From assembly GCA_963969395.1 (NCBI GenBank), contig OZ017798.1, forward strand, positions 18,902,173 to 18,966,172: a stretch of 64,000 nt of DNA, read 5' to 3'. Made by a program: the position numbers and the translations under genes. Position 1 is the first letter of the stretch; each line of letters starts with the position of its first letter. Below the pieces are notes generated by a model. It saw only the letters and a program-made list of their open reading frames with translations. It had not been told where the DNA came from and did not search any database. Source of the stretch: Pseudoscleropodium purum. Its lineage: Eukaryota > Streptophyta > Bryopsida > Hypnales > Brachytheciaceae. This document shows positions 22,141 to 31,509 of this stretch, piece by piece.

Positions 22141-25100
22141 TCAAGGAAAACAAGTTTCTACTTCATTTGGGAAGGCCACCAAGCTTGGACATTCTTTCAA
22201 TTTGAGAGTGGTCAAGGAAGACAAGTTCCTCACTTCATTTGGCAAGGCCACCAAGCTTGAACACTTCCTCAAATCTAGAGTGGTCAAGGAAGACAAGTTC
22301 CCCACTTCATTTGGTAAGGCCACCAAGCTTGAACACCCTTTTAAATTTAGAGTGGTTAAGGAAGACAACTTCCCCACTTCATTTGGCAAGGCCACCAAGC
22401 TTGAACACAGCCACATATAAAGAGTGGTCAAGGAAGACAAGTTCCCCACTTCATTTGGCAAGGCCACCAAGCTTGAACAGCCACCCAAAGATAGAGTGGT
22501 CAAGGAAGACAAGTTCCCCACTTCATTTGGCAAGGCCACCAAGCTTGAACACCCACTCAAATATAGAGTGGTCAAGGAAGACAAGTTCCCCACTTCATTT
22601 GGCAAGGCCACCAAGCTTGAACACCCTTCTAAATTTAGAGTGGTCAAGGAAGACAAGTTCCCCACTTCATTTGGCAAGGCCACCAAGCTTGAACACCCTT
22701 CCAACTCTAAAGTCGTCAAGGAAGACAAGTTCCCCACTTCATTTGGCAAGGCCACCAAGCTTGAACACCCTTCCAATTCTAAAGTCGTCAAGGAAGACAA
22801 GTTCCCCACTTCATTTGGCAAGGCCACCAAGCTTGAACACCCTTCCAACTCTAAAGTCGTCAAGGAAGACAAGTTCCCCACTTCATTTGGCAAGGCCACC
22901 AAGCTTGAACAGCCACCCAAAGATAGAGTGGTCAAGGAAGACAAGTTCCCCACTTCATTTGGCAAGGCCACCAAGCTTGAACACCCACTCAAATATAGAG
23001 TGGTCAAGGAAGACAAGTTCCCCACTTCATTTGGCAAGGCCACCAAGCTTGAACACTCCCACAAAGATAGAGTGGTCAAGGAAGACAAGTTCCCCACTTC
23101 ATTTGGCAAGGCCACCAAGCTTGAACACCCACTCAAATATAGAGTGGTCAAGGAAGACAAGTTCCCCACTTCATTTGGCAAGGCCACCAAGCTTGAACAC
23201 CCTTCCAACTCTAAAGTCGTCAAGGAAGACAAGTTCCCCACTTCATTTGGCAAGGCCACCAAGCTTGAACAGCCACCCAAAGATAGAGTGGTCAAGGAAG
23301 ACAAGTTCCCCACTTCATTTGGCAAGGCCACCAAGCTTGAACACCTATTCAATTCGAGAGTGGTCAAGGAAGACAAGTTCCCCACTTCATTTGGCAAGGC
23401 CACCAAGCTTGAACACCCACTCAAATATAGAGTGGTCAAGGAAGACAAGTTCCCCACTTCATTTGGCAAGGCCACCAAGCTTGAACACCCACTCAAATTT
23501 AGAGTGGTCAAGGAAGACAAGTTCCCCACTTCATTTGGCAAGGCCACCAAGCTTGAACACTCCCACAAAGATAGAGTAGTCAAGGAAGACAAGTTCCCCA
23601 CTTCATTTGGCAAGGCCACCAAGCTTGAACACCCACTCAAATTTAGAGTGGTCAAGGAAGACAAGTTCCCCACTTCATTTGGCAAGGCCACCAAGCTTGA
23701 ACACTCCCACAAAGATAGAGTGGTCAAGGAAGACAAGTTCCCCACTTCATTTGGCAAGGCCACCAAGCTTGAACACTCCCACAAAGATAGAGTGGTCAAG
23801 GAAGACAAGTTCCCCACTTCATTTGGCAAGGCCACCAAGCTTGAACACCCACTCAAATATAGAGTGGTCAAGGAAGACAAGTTCCCCACTTCATTTGGCA
23901 AGGCCACCAAGCTTGAACACCTATTCAATTCGAGAGTGGTCAAGGAAGACAAGTTCCCCACTTCATTTGGCAAGGCCACCAAGCTTGAACACCCACTCAA
24001 ATTTAGAGTGGTCAAGGAAGACAAGTTCCCCACTTCATTTGGCAAGGCCACCAAGCTTAAACACCAATTCAATTTTAGAGTGGTCAAGGAAGACAAGTTC
24101 CCCACTTCATTTGGCAAGGCCACCAAGCTTGAACACCTATTCAATTCGAGAGTGGTCAAGGAAGACAAGTTCCCCACTTCATTTGGCAAGGCCACCAAGC
24201 TTAAACACCAATTCAATTTTAGAGTGGTCAAGGAAGACAAGTTCCCCACTTCATTTGGCAAGGCCACCAAGCTTGAACACGAAGTCAAATATAGAGTGGT
24301 CAAGGAAGACAAGTTCCCCACTTCATTTGGTAAGGCCACCAAGCTTGAACACCCATTCAAATCTAGAGTGGTCAAGGAAGACAAGTTCCCCACTTCATTT
24401 GGCAAGGCCACCAAGCTTGAACACCCACTCAAATCTAGAGTGGTCAAGGAAGACAAGTTCCCCACTTCATTTGGCAAGGCCACCAAGCTTGAACACTCCC
24501 ACAAAGATAGAGTGGTCAAGGAAGACAAGTTCCCCACTTCATTTGGCAAGGCCACCAAGCTTGAACACTCCCACAAAGATAGAGTGGTCAAGGAAGACAA
24601 GTTCCCCACTTCATTTGGCAAGGCCACCAAGCTTGAACACCCACTCAAATATAGAGTGGTCAAGGAAGACAAGTTCCCCACTTCATTTGGCAAGGCCACC
24701 AAGCTTGAACACCTATTCAATTCGAGAGTGGTCAAGGAAGACAAGTTCCCCACTTCATTTGGCAAGGCCACCAAGCTTGAACACCCACTCAAATTTAGAG
24801 TGGTCAAGGAAGACAAGTTCCCCACTTCATTTGGCAAGGCCACCAAGCTTAAACACCAATTCAATTTTAGAGTGGTCAAGGAAGACAAGTTCCCCACTTC
24901 ATTTGGCAAGGCCACCAAGCTTGAACACCTATTCAATTCGAGAGTGGTCAAGGAAGACAAGTTCCCCACTTCATTTGGCAAGGCCACCAAGCTTAAACAC
25001 CAATTCAATTTTAGAGTGGTCAAGGAAGACAAGTTCCCCACTTCATTTGGCAAGGCCACCAAGCTTGAACACGAAGTCAAATATAGAGTGGTCAAGGAAG

Positions 25101-28100
25101 ACAAGTTCCCCACTTCATTTGGTAAGGCCACCAAGCTTGAACACCCATTCAAATCTAGAGTGGTCAAGGAAGACAAGTTCCCCACTTCATTTGGCAAGGC
25201 CACCAAGCTTGAACACCCACTCAAATCTAGAGTGGTCAAGGAAGACAAGTTCCCCACTTCATTTGGCAAGGCCACCAAGCTTGAACACTCCCACAAAGAT
25301 AGAGTGGTCAAGGAAGACAAGTTCCCCACTTCATTTGGCAAGGCCACCAAGCTTGAACACTCCCACAAAGATAGAGTGGTCAAGGAAGACAAGTTCCCCA
25401 CTTCATTTGGCAAGGCCACCAAGCTTGAACACCCACTCAAATATAGAGTGGTCAAGGAAGACAAGTTCCCCACTTCATTTGGCAAGGCCACCAAGCTTGA
25501 ACACTCCCACAAAGATAGAGTGGTCAAGGAAGACAAGTTCCCCACTTCATTTGGCAAGGCCACCAAGCTTGAACACCCTTCCAACTCTAAAGTCGTCAAG
25601 GAAGACAAGTTCCCCACTTCATTTGGCAAGGCCACCAAGCTTGAACACCCTTCCAATTCTAAAGTCGTCAAGGAAGACAAGTTCCCCACTTCATTTGGCA
25701 AGGCCACCAAGCTTGAACACCCTTCCAACTCTAAAGTCGTCAAGGAAGACAAGTTCCCCACTTCATTTGGCAAGGCCACCAAGCTTGAACACCCTTCCAA
25801 TTCTAAAGTCGTCAAGGAAGACAAGTTCCCCACTTCATTTGGCAAGGCCACCAAGCTTGAACACCTATTCAATTTGAGAGTGGTCAAGGAAGACAAGTTC
25901 CCCACTTCATTTGGCAAGGCCACCAAGCTTGAACACTCCCACAAAGATAGAGTTGTCAAGGAAGACAAGTTCCCCACTTCATTTGGCAAGGCCACCAAGC
26001 TTGAACACCCACTCAAATATAGAGTGGTCAAGGAAGACAAGTTCCCCACTTCATTTGGCAAGGCCACCAAGCTTGAACACCTATTCAATTTGAGAGTGGT
26101 CAAGGAAGACAAGTTCCCCACTTCATTTGGCAAGGCCACCAAGCTTGAACACTCCCACAAAGATAGAGTGGTCAAGGAAGACAAGTTCCCCACTTCATTT
26201 GGCAAGGCCACCAAGCTTGAACACTCCCACAAAGATAGAGTGGTCAAGGAAGACAAGTTCCCCACTTCATTTGGCAAGGCCACCAAGCTTGAACACTCCC
26301 ACAAAGATAGAGTAGTCAAGGAAGACAAGTTCCCCACTTCATTTGGCAAGGCCACCAAGCTTGAACACCTATTCAATTTGAGAGTGGTCAAGGAAGACAA
26401 GTTCCCCACTTCATTTGGCAAGGCCACCAAGCTTGAACACTCCCACAAAGATAGAGTGGTCAAGGAAGACAAGTTCCCCACTTCATTTGGCAAGGCCACC
26501 AAGCTTGAACACTCCCACAAAGATAGAGTGGTCAAGGAAGACAAGTTCCCCACTTCATTTGGCAAGGCCACCAAGCTTGAACACCCACTCAAATATAGAG
26601 TGGTCAAGGAAGACAAGTTCCCCACTTCATTTGGCAAGGCCACCAAGCTTGAACACTCCCACAAAGATAGAGTGGTCAAGGAAGACAAGTTCCCCACTTC
26701 ATTTGGCAAGGCCACCAAGCTTGAACACCCTTCCAACTCTAAAGTCGTCAAGGAAGACAAGTTCCCCACTTCATTTGGCAAGGCCACCAAGCTTGAACAC
26801 CCTTCCAATTCTAAAGTCGTCAAGGAAGACAAGTTCCCCACTTCATTTGGCAAGGCCACCAAGCTTGAACACCCTTCCAACTCTAAAGTCGTCAAGGAAG
26901 ACAAGTTCCCCACTTCATTTGGCAAGGCCACCAAGCTTGAACAGCCACCCAAAGATAGAGTGGTCAAGGAAGACAAGTTCCCCACTTCATTTGGCAAGGC
27001 CACCAAGCTTGAACACCCACTCAAATATAGAGTGGTCAAGGAAGACAAGTTCCCCACTTCATTTGGCAAGGCCACCAAGCTTGAACACCCTTCTAAATTT
27101 AGAGTGGTCAAGGAAGACAAGTTCCCCACTTCATTTGGTAAGGCCACCAAGCTTGAACACCCTTCCAAATCTAAAGTCGTTAAGGAAGACAAGTTCCCCA
27201 CTTCATTTGGCAAGGCCACCAAGCTTGAACAGCCACCCAAAGATAGAGTGGTCAAGGAAGACAAGTTCCCCACTTCATTTGGTAAGGCCACCAAGCTTGA
27301 ACACCCTTCTAAATTTAGAGTGGTCAAGGAAGACAAGTTCCCCACTTCATTTGGCAAGGCCACCAAGCTTGAACACCCTTCTAAATTTAGAGTGGTCAAG
27401 GAAGACAAGTTCCCCACTTCATTTGGCAAGGCCACCAAGCTTGAACACCTATTCAATTCGAGAGTGGTCAAGGAAGACAAGTTCCCCACTTCATTTGGCA
27501 AGGCCACCAAGCTTGAACACCCACTCAAATATAGAGTGGTCAAGGAAGACAAGTTCCCCACTTCATTTGGCAAGGCCACCAAGCTTGAACACTCCCACAA
27601 AGATAGAGTGGTCAAGGAAGACAAGTTCCCCACTTCATTTGGCAAGGCCACCAAGCTTGAACACTCCCACAAAGATAGAGTAGTCAAGGAAGACAAGTTC
27701 CCCACTTCATTTGGCAAGGCCACCAAGCTTGAACACCTATTCAATTTGAGAGTGGTCAAGGAAGACAAGTTCCCCACTTCATTTGGCAAAGCCACCAAGC
27801 TTGAACACTCACTCAGATCTAGAGTGGTCAAGGAAGACAAGTTCCCCACTTCATTTGGCAAGGCCACCAAGCTTGAACACCCTTCCAAATCTAAAGTCGT
27901 CAAAGAAGACAAGTTCCCCACTTCATTTGGCAAGGCCACCAAGTTTCTACAGAAACTGAGATTGAGTCTCAATAAGGAATGACTTGATGCAAAGTTGTTG
28001 GGTAATTGTTCAAGGAATTCAAGTCCCATTAGATCAAGAATTTTCAATGATGCATGAGTGCTGCAAATATCTAATATTCTCTTCTGCAAGTTATTTGCAA

Positions 28101-28389
28101 TATGTGTTGGAAGTGTTTGTGGCCATTCAATCGATTGTCCATTGGTTCCTATTATAAATGCTTCCAACCGAGAACATTGTTTAGATAGTTGAAGTAATAA
28201 ACCCAAGTTGTCAAGATGTACTTTAGAAACACCCAAAGCGGTCACCAAAATCAAGACACGAAGTTTTTCAAAATCAAAGCTTTTGACTTGTTTTACTACA
28301 TTTCCTTGTCCACAAATGCCTTCGAGAGCTTCAAAGTCTTGTTGAACCCTAGTCCCTTGCAAAGAAATACCTTCCAAAACCTCAACATC
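22141..28389 (-). CDS. NLR exon 3: linker and ~80 leucine-rich repeats
   Basis: The acceptor AATGCAG|GATGTT lies at 28390/28389 and 2082 residues follow. After a linker of about 150 residues come about 80 units of 24 residues of the form LVALPNEVGNLSSLTTL followed by a short variable stretch. The 72-bp DNA unit is almost invariant except for about 12-15 bases per unit (solvent-exposed positions such as DLSGCSS, SLWECSS, KLNRCSS, YLTSCSS). The exon ends at a TGA at 22141 caused by a one-base deletion within the last units. Fewer than 40 LRRs is usual for plant NLRs, so this array is exceptionally long. Confidence 0.85.
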   Translation of the reverse strand, partial: DVEVLEGISLQGTRVQQDFEALEGICGQGNVVKQVKSFDFEKLRVLILVTALGVSKVHLDNLGLLLQLSKQCSRLEAFIIGTNGQSIEWPQTLPTHIANNLQKRILDICSTHASLKILDLMGLEFLEQLPNNFASSHSLLRLNLSFCRNLVALPNEVGNLSSLTTLDLEGCSSLVALPNEVGNLSSLTTLDLSECSSLVALPNEVGNLSSLTTLKLNRCSSLVALPNEVGNLSSLTTLSLWECSSLVALPNEVGNLSSLTTLSLWECSSLVALPNEVGNLSSLTTLYLSGCSSLVALPNEVGNLSSLTTLELNRCSSLVALPNEVGNLSSLTTLNLEGCSSLVALPNEVGNLSSLTTLNLEGCSSLVALPNEVGNLSSLTTLSLGGCSSLVALPNEVGNLSSLTTLDLEGCSSLVALPNEVGNLSSLTTLNLEGCSSLVALPNEVGNLSSLTTLYLSGCSSLVALPNEVGNLSSLTTLSLGGCSSLVALPNEVGNLSSLTTLELEGCSSLVALPNEVGNLSSLTTLELEGCSSLVALPNEVGNLSSLTTLELEGCSSLVALPNEVGNLSSLTTLSLWECSSLVALPNEVGNLSSLTTLYLSGCSSLVALPNEVGNLSSLTTLSLWECSSLVALPNEVGNLSSLTTLSLWECSSLVALPNEVGNLSSLTTLKLNRCSSLVALPNEVGNLSSLTTLSLWECSSLVALPNEVGNLSSLTTLSLWECSSLVALPNEVGNLSSLTTLSLWECSSLVALPNEVGNLSSLTTLKLNRCSSLVALPNEVGNLSSLTTLYLSGCSSLVALPNEVGNLSSLTTLSLWECSSLVALPNEVGNLSSLTTLKLNRCSSLVALPNEVGNLSSLTTLELEGCSSLVALPNEVGNLSSLTTLELEGCSSLVALPNEVGNLSSLTTLELEGCSSLVALPNEVGNLSSLTTLELEGCSSLVALPNEVGNLSSLTTLSLWECSSLVALPNEVGNLSSLTTLYLSGCSSLVALPNEVGNLSSLTTLSLWECSSLVALPNEVGNLSSLTTLSLWECSSLVALPNEVGNLSSLTTLDLSGCSSLVALPNEVGNLSSLTTLDLNGCSSLVALPNEVGNLSSLTTLYLTSCSSLVALPNEVGNLSSLTTLKLNWCLSLVALPNEVGNLSSLTTLELNRCSSLVALPNEVGNLSSLTTLKLNWCLSLVALPNEVGNLSSLTTLNLSGCSSLVALPNEVGNLSSLTTLELNRCSSLVALPNEVGNLSSLTTLYLSGCSSLVALPNEVGNLSSLTTLSLWECSSLVALPNEVGNLSSLTTLSLWECSSLVALPNEVGNLSSLTTLDLSGCSSLVALPNEVGNLSSLTTLDLNGCSSLVALPNEVGNLSSLTTLYLTSCSSLVALPNEVGNLSSLTTLKLNWCLSLVALPNEVGNLSSLTTLELNRCSSLVALPNEVGNLSSLTTLKLNWCLSLVALPNEVGNLSSLTTLNLSGCSSLVALPNEVGNLSSLTTLELNRCSSLVALPNEVGNLSSLTTLYLSGCSSLVALPNEVGNLSSLTTLSLWECSSLVALPNEVGNLSSLTTLSLWECSSLVALPNEVGNLSSLTTLNLSGCSSLVALPNEVGNLSSLTTLSLWECSSLVALPNEVGNLSSLTTLNLSGCSSLVALPNEVGNLSSLTTLYLSGCSSLVALPNEVGNLSSLTTLELNRCSSLVALPNEVGNLSSLTTLSLGGCSSLVALPNEVGNLSSLTTLELEGCSSLVALPNEVGNLSSLTTLYLSGCSSLVALPNEVGNLSSLTTLSLWECSSLVALPNEVGNLSSLTTLYLSGCSSLVALPNEVGNLSSLTTLSLGGCSSLVALPNEVGNLSSLTTLELEGCSSLVALPNEVGNLSSLTTLELEGCSSLVALPNEVGNLSSLTTLELEGCSSLVALPNEVGNLSSLTTLNLEGCSSLVALPNEVGNLSSLTTLYLSGCSSLVALPNEVGNLSSLTTLSLGGCSSLVALPNEVGNLSSLTTLYMWLCSSLVALPNEVGKLSSLTTLNLKGCSSLVALPNEVGNLSSLTTLDLRKCSSLVALPNEVRNLSSLTTLKLKECPSLVAFPNEVETCFP

Positions 28390-31380
28390 CTGCATTCAAA
28401 AAAACTTTGTTTAGGATGTATTACATCGTTCTCTAGAGGCTTAAAATGAAAATTGATTTTGTTCGCACATTTCCAAACTCATGATTCTTGAAAGAATTTG
28501 GATTTGAATGTTTACAAATTGAATTCAAAAGTATACTAATGAGCACATATATCATGCCCACATGGACTATTAATAGATTACCTTGATTGTAAGTCCACTT
28601 TTTAGAATCATGGATGCCTTCCAAACTCTTGAACCTTCAGCAATCCTTCGTCCCATGTCGCGGAGTTGGTCATGCATTTCAAGAATGTTACCATCTTCGT
28701 TCACCTTCAACAATGACATGTCGATCAATCTATCCAATTCTTTCATTGGAAGGATGCCGTTCTTGGACCACATGTACAAAATAGTCTCTTTTGATATGCC
28801 AGATGGATACACATCTCTACAAAAGAAACAAGCCACGTCCAAAAACATATTCTTCTCCACACCATCGTTCAATCCATCATAGCTTATTTTCAAGGTGTTC
28901 CAAATTTCTTCATCACCATCCAAATTCCTCCCTCTTGCCATCCTTTGCAATGCACGTTCCCAACTTCGCAACTTGTCTTTATTGCGGAGAAATGAACCCA
29001 TGACTTTCAAGCTCAAAGGCAAGCCGTTGCAAGCTCTCACAACATACTTGCGATAGGACTCAAAGTCTAGTGATAAAGGACCGACACCCCAAGAAAGGTG
29101 ACTGGTGAAAAGCTTTGTTGCTGCCTTTTCATCCAACAACTCCACTTCCAACCTCCCTTCAATGCCCACAAATGATTTTATTGTACTCCATTTGCGTGTC
29201 GTGAGAATGATTGTGGTACCCTTGCTAGCTTGTACAACACAGACAGGTACAATATCATGCACCAAGGCTTCTTCCTTGACATCATCCAATATTAAGAGAA
29301 CATTCTTTGCAACCAAGATTTCATTCATCATCCTTTGTGCATCTACCAAATTCTGGGGTTTCTGATCATTCCCGAGTTTGGGTAAGATCTCACACAACAT
29401 GTTGTATGAACTTTGACCTTGACTTTCAGAGATTGCGGATTGTGAAACAAAGCATGAAGCATCATATAGGGATTTTACTTTGGTATCACCAAGTATTGCT
29501 TTTGCTAGTGTGGTCTTGCCAATTCCACCCATGCCGATGATCCCAATATAATTTAGTTGCAAAAGCGCTTTGGCTTTAGACAATTGATGTTCCAAATCAA
29601 TAAGATCTTCTTTTGGAAATGGAATTCGCTCTTTCACCTATACAAATACAAAAGTCATATTACTAAATTAGTCTCAAATAAATCAAACATTACTTTGAAA
29701 ACCACAATGTCAAGTATCAAAGGAAAGTACAAAAAGCACACATTACTATATGAGTTTTGTACTTAAGTAATCTCATACCTTTCGGACATGGTCTACAATG
29801 GGCTTGGAATCTCTAAAAGAGCAAGGTGGACCAAATTGTGGGACCATTTCACATGAAAATGTTCCCTTCCAAAAAGACTTCTTTAATTGTATGAGCCTTT
29901 CACAAATGTTGGAAAATGTTGGTCGTTGAAGAGGTTCTTGAGACCAACATTCTTGGATTAAGTTCATGAGTTCTTTGCAATTGTTGGGTAGCTCCGGTCG
30001 CAAGCTTTCACGACTAGTACTACCATGTGAAGGTGCAACTTGAGCACGAAAATCTTTTGGTTCCAAACCATAATAAGGAATTTTTCCGGATAGAATCTCA
30101 GAACATATCATGGCAAATGACCATGCATCAGCTCGAAATGGATGCAATGGAGTTTGGCTTCCTTTGATTATTTCAGGAGACATATACCTTGGTGTTCCAA
30201 TTGTATCTTTTGTTGGTTTTGGATTCTTTGCATTGCTATACACTTCCAATAGAGAAGTTCCATAATCCATGACCTTAAATATGAGATGAGAATCCAAACC
30301 CTCCATCGGTATTGAACTTGACAACACATTATCAGGTTTCAAGTCAAGATGAGCAACTTGCATGTCGTGAAGATAATACACACCCTTTGCAATTTGGAGC
30401 ATGATGTCAATTGCAAGACTATAAGGAATAGGTCTTTTTGCTCTCTTCAATATGGTAGACAAGCTGGAATCCATCAACTCCATCACCAAATGCATCTCAC
30501 CAATTTCATCACTTGTTTGGGTAATCCCAAAACCAAAATATTGAACAAGCTTTTTCAACATTTGAAACACGCTTGATTTCTTCAATTGCATCACCAAATG
30601 CATTGCACCAATTCCATCTTCCTTCATATTCTCATCAATTCTTTTGCTCATCCCACAACCAAAAAATTGGACAAGATTTGGGTGACTCAAGCCTGCCAAA
30701 ATGCCAGCTTCTTTTCGACAATTCAAGAGATATTCAAGGTCACCTTTTAAAACTTTCGTAGCACATGGAAGGCCAAACCAATTTGATCTATACACATCTC
30801 CATAACTTCCAATTTTTTGGATTAATTTTGGTGGTTTGAAGTCATTAGGAACTTCCAAAGCATCCAAGTCTCCACCATCAACTCGATCCAAATTTGTCAA
30901 TCTCAACAACAAATGTTGCACCAATTCATAGTCCTTAGAAACTCCGCCTTGAAGTGCAAGTTCAAGTTTTTTCTTGAGTTCTTCTCCATCTTGAAGGACT
31001 TGCTCATAGGTACATGCATCAAATTGAATAGGAAGAATATCATTTGATGGATTCAAATGGTGGAATAAGTATATATCCCTCGCCGTATCATAACAACACT
31101 TCATTTCTAAAAGCAACTCACGAAAAGTCTCTTTGTTGTGAAGTTGAAATATAGCCGAATGACACCATTGACCTTGCTCAATGCAACTTCTTCCCACAAC
31201 CTCCACTTTCTTTTGGAGAAAACACAATCCATCAAAAACACATTGGAACTTGAGATCCCCAGTAGCACTTGACAGCATTTTGTCAATCCCCTTCATGGCC
31301 GATATGAGTTTGCCAAAAAGATGAATGCATTGATTTTTATTCAAGACTTTTGTCTTTGGAGATGCTTCCATATCCTTCAA
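22141..31380 (-). CDS. Kinase - NB-ARC - LRR immune-receptor-like gene (three exons)
   Basis: Three minus-strand exons (29779-31380, 28582-29637, 22141-28389) join with phase-0 GT-AG introns at 29638-29778 and 28390-28581, giving at least 2968 residues. The order is an N-terminal helical region, a protein kinase, NB-ARC, then about 80 LRRs. Kinase-NB-ARC-LRR receptors are known from bryophytes and are expected to act in the cytoplasm as pathogen-sensing switches. Kinase and NB-ARC motifs are mostly intact. The true N-terminus is uncertain: the frame stays open, with coding-like sequence, to about 31505 and may begin in an upstream exon. The stop at 22141 follows a one-base deletion in an LRR. 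Two more degenerate LRRs continue in another frame to 21920, so the present C-terminus looks truncated. The gene may be functional or a recent pseudogene. Confidence 0.82.
22165..27960 (-). repeat. 72-bp LRR tandem array with higher-order structure
   Basis: About 80 head-to-tail 72-bp units. A block of 11 units (792 bp) starting at 23704 is repeated at 24496, and a partial third copy starts at 25288, with the same order of variable segments. Other unit types occur in runs, for example consecutive near-identical units at about 22,690-22,880 and 25,570-25,830. This pattern points to unequal crossing-over or gene conversion. An assembly collapse or expansion is also possible. Confidence 0.93.
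28582..29637 (-). CDS. NLR exon 2: NB-ARC domain
   Basis: 352 codons, phase 0 at both ends (acceptor TATAG|GTGAAAG at 29638/29637, donor CAAG|GTAATC at 28582/28581). Motifs in order are P-loop GMGGIGKTT (35-43), kinase-2 LLILDDV (114-120), RNBS-B TTIILTTRKW (141-150), GLPL (205-208) and MHD (MHDQ, 321-324). Kinase-2 ends in D rather than W, as in TIR-type NLRs, although the N-terminal domain here is a kinase. This is the nucleotide-binding switch of the receptor. Confidence 0.88.
29779..31380 (-). CDS. NLR exon 1: N-terminal helical region and protein kinase
   Basis: 534 codons. Residues 1-170 are helical in character and not confidently assigned. They could correspond to the four-helix N-terminal domains of plant NLR or MLKL-type proteins. 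The kinase runs from about residue 187: glycine loop GSYGDV (191-196), ATP lysine K209 in CATKVL, catalytic loop HLDLKPDN (344-351), DYG in place of DFG (372-374) and TPRYMSPE (396-403). The block LVQFFGCG...HLVMQL (about 236-277) is followed by a diverged second copy LVQYFGFG...HLVMEL (about 278-312), so the N-lobe has an internal duplication. The donor AAAG|GTATGA lies at 29779/29778. The listed start is a TTG codon; the true start is probably upstream. Confidence 0.8.
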
Positions 31381-31509
31381 GAATGTTTCAAGACTTGATA
31401 TAACATTGCAAAGTCTCTTACAATGCTCACTTTGAACTTGTAAGAAATCCTTGTCTTTTCTGCAAAGTGCTTCAAACCTTTTGTCAACAAGATATCTTGA
31501 TAGGATATA

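Noticed and set aside
22165..27960. Regular 72-bp repeat resembling a CRISPR array
   Set aside because: The conserved part is about 57-60 bp and codes for LRRs, the variable part is only 12-15 bp, and the setting is a eukaryotic gene.
22239..27982. Very long plus-strand open frames (up to 1852 codons) opposite the LRR exon
   Set aside because: The 72-bp unit is a multiple of three, so any frame free of stops in one unit stays open through all units. The minus frame has the LRR consensus and joins NB-ARC in phase; the plus frames have no recognisable fold.
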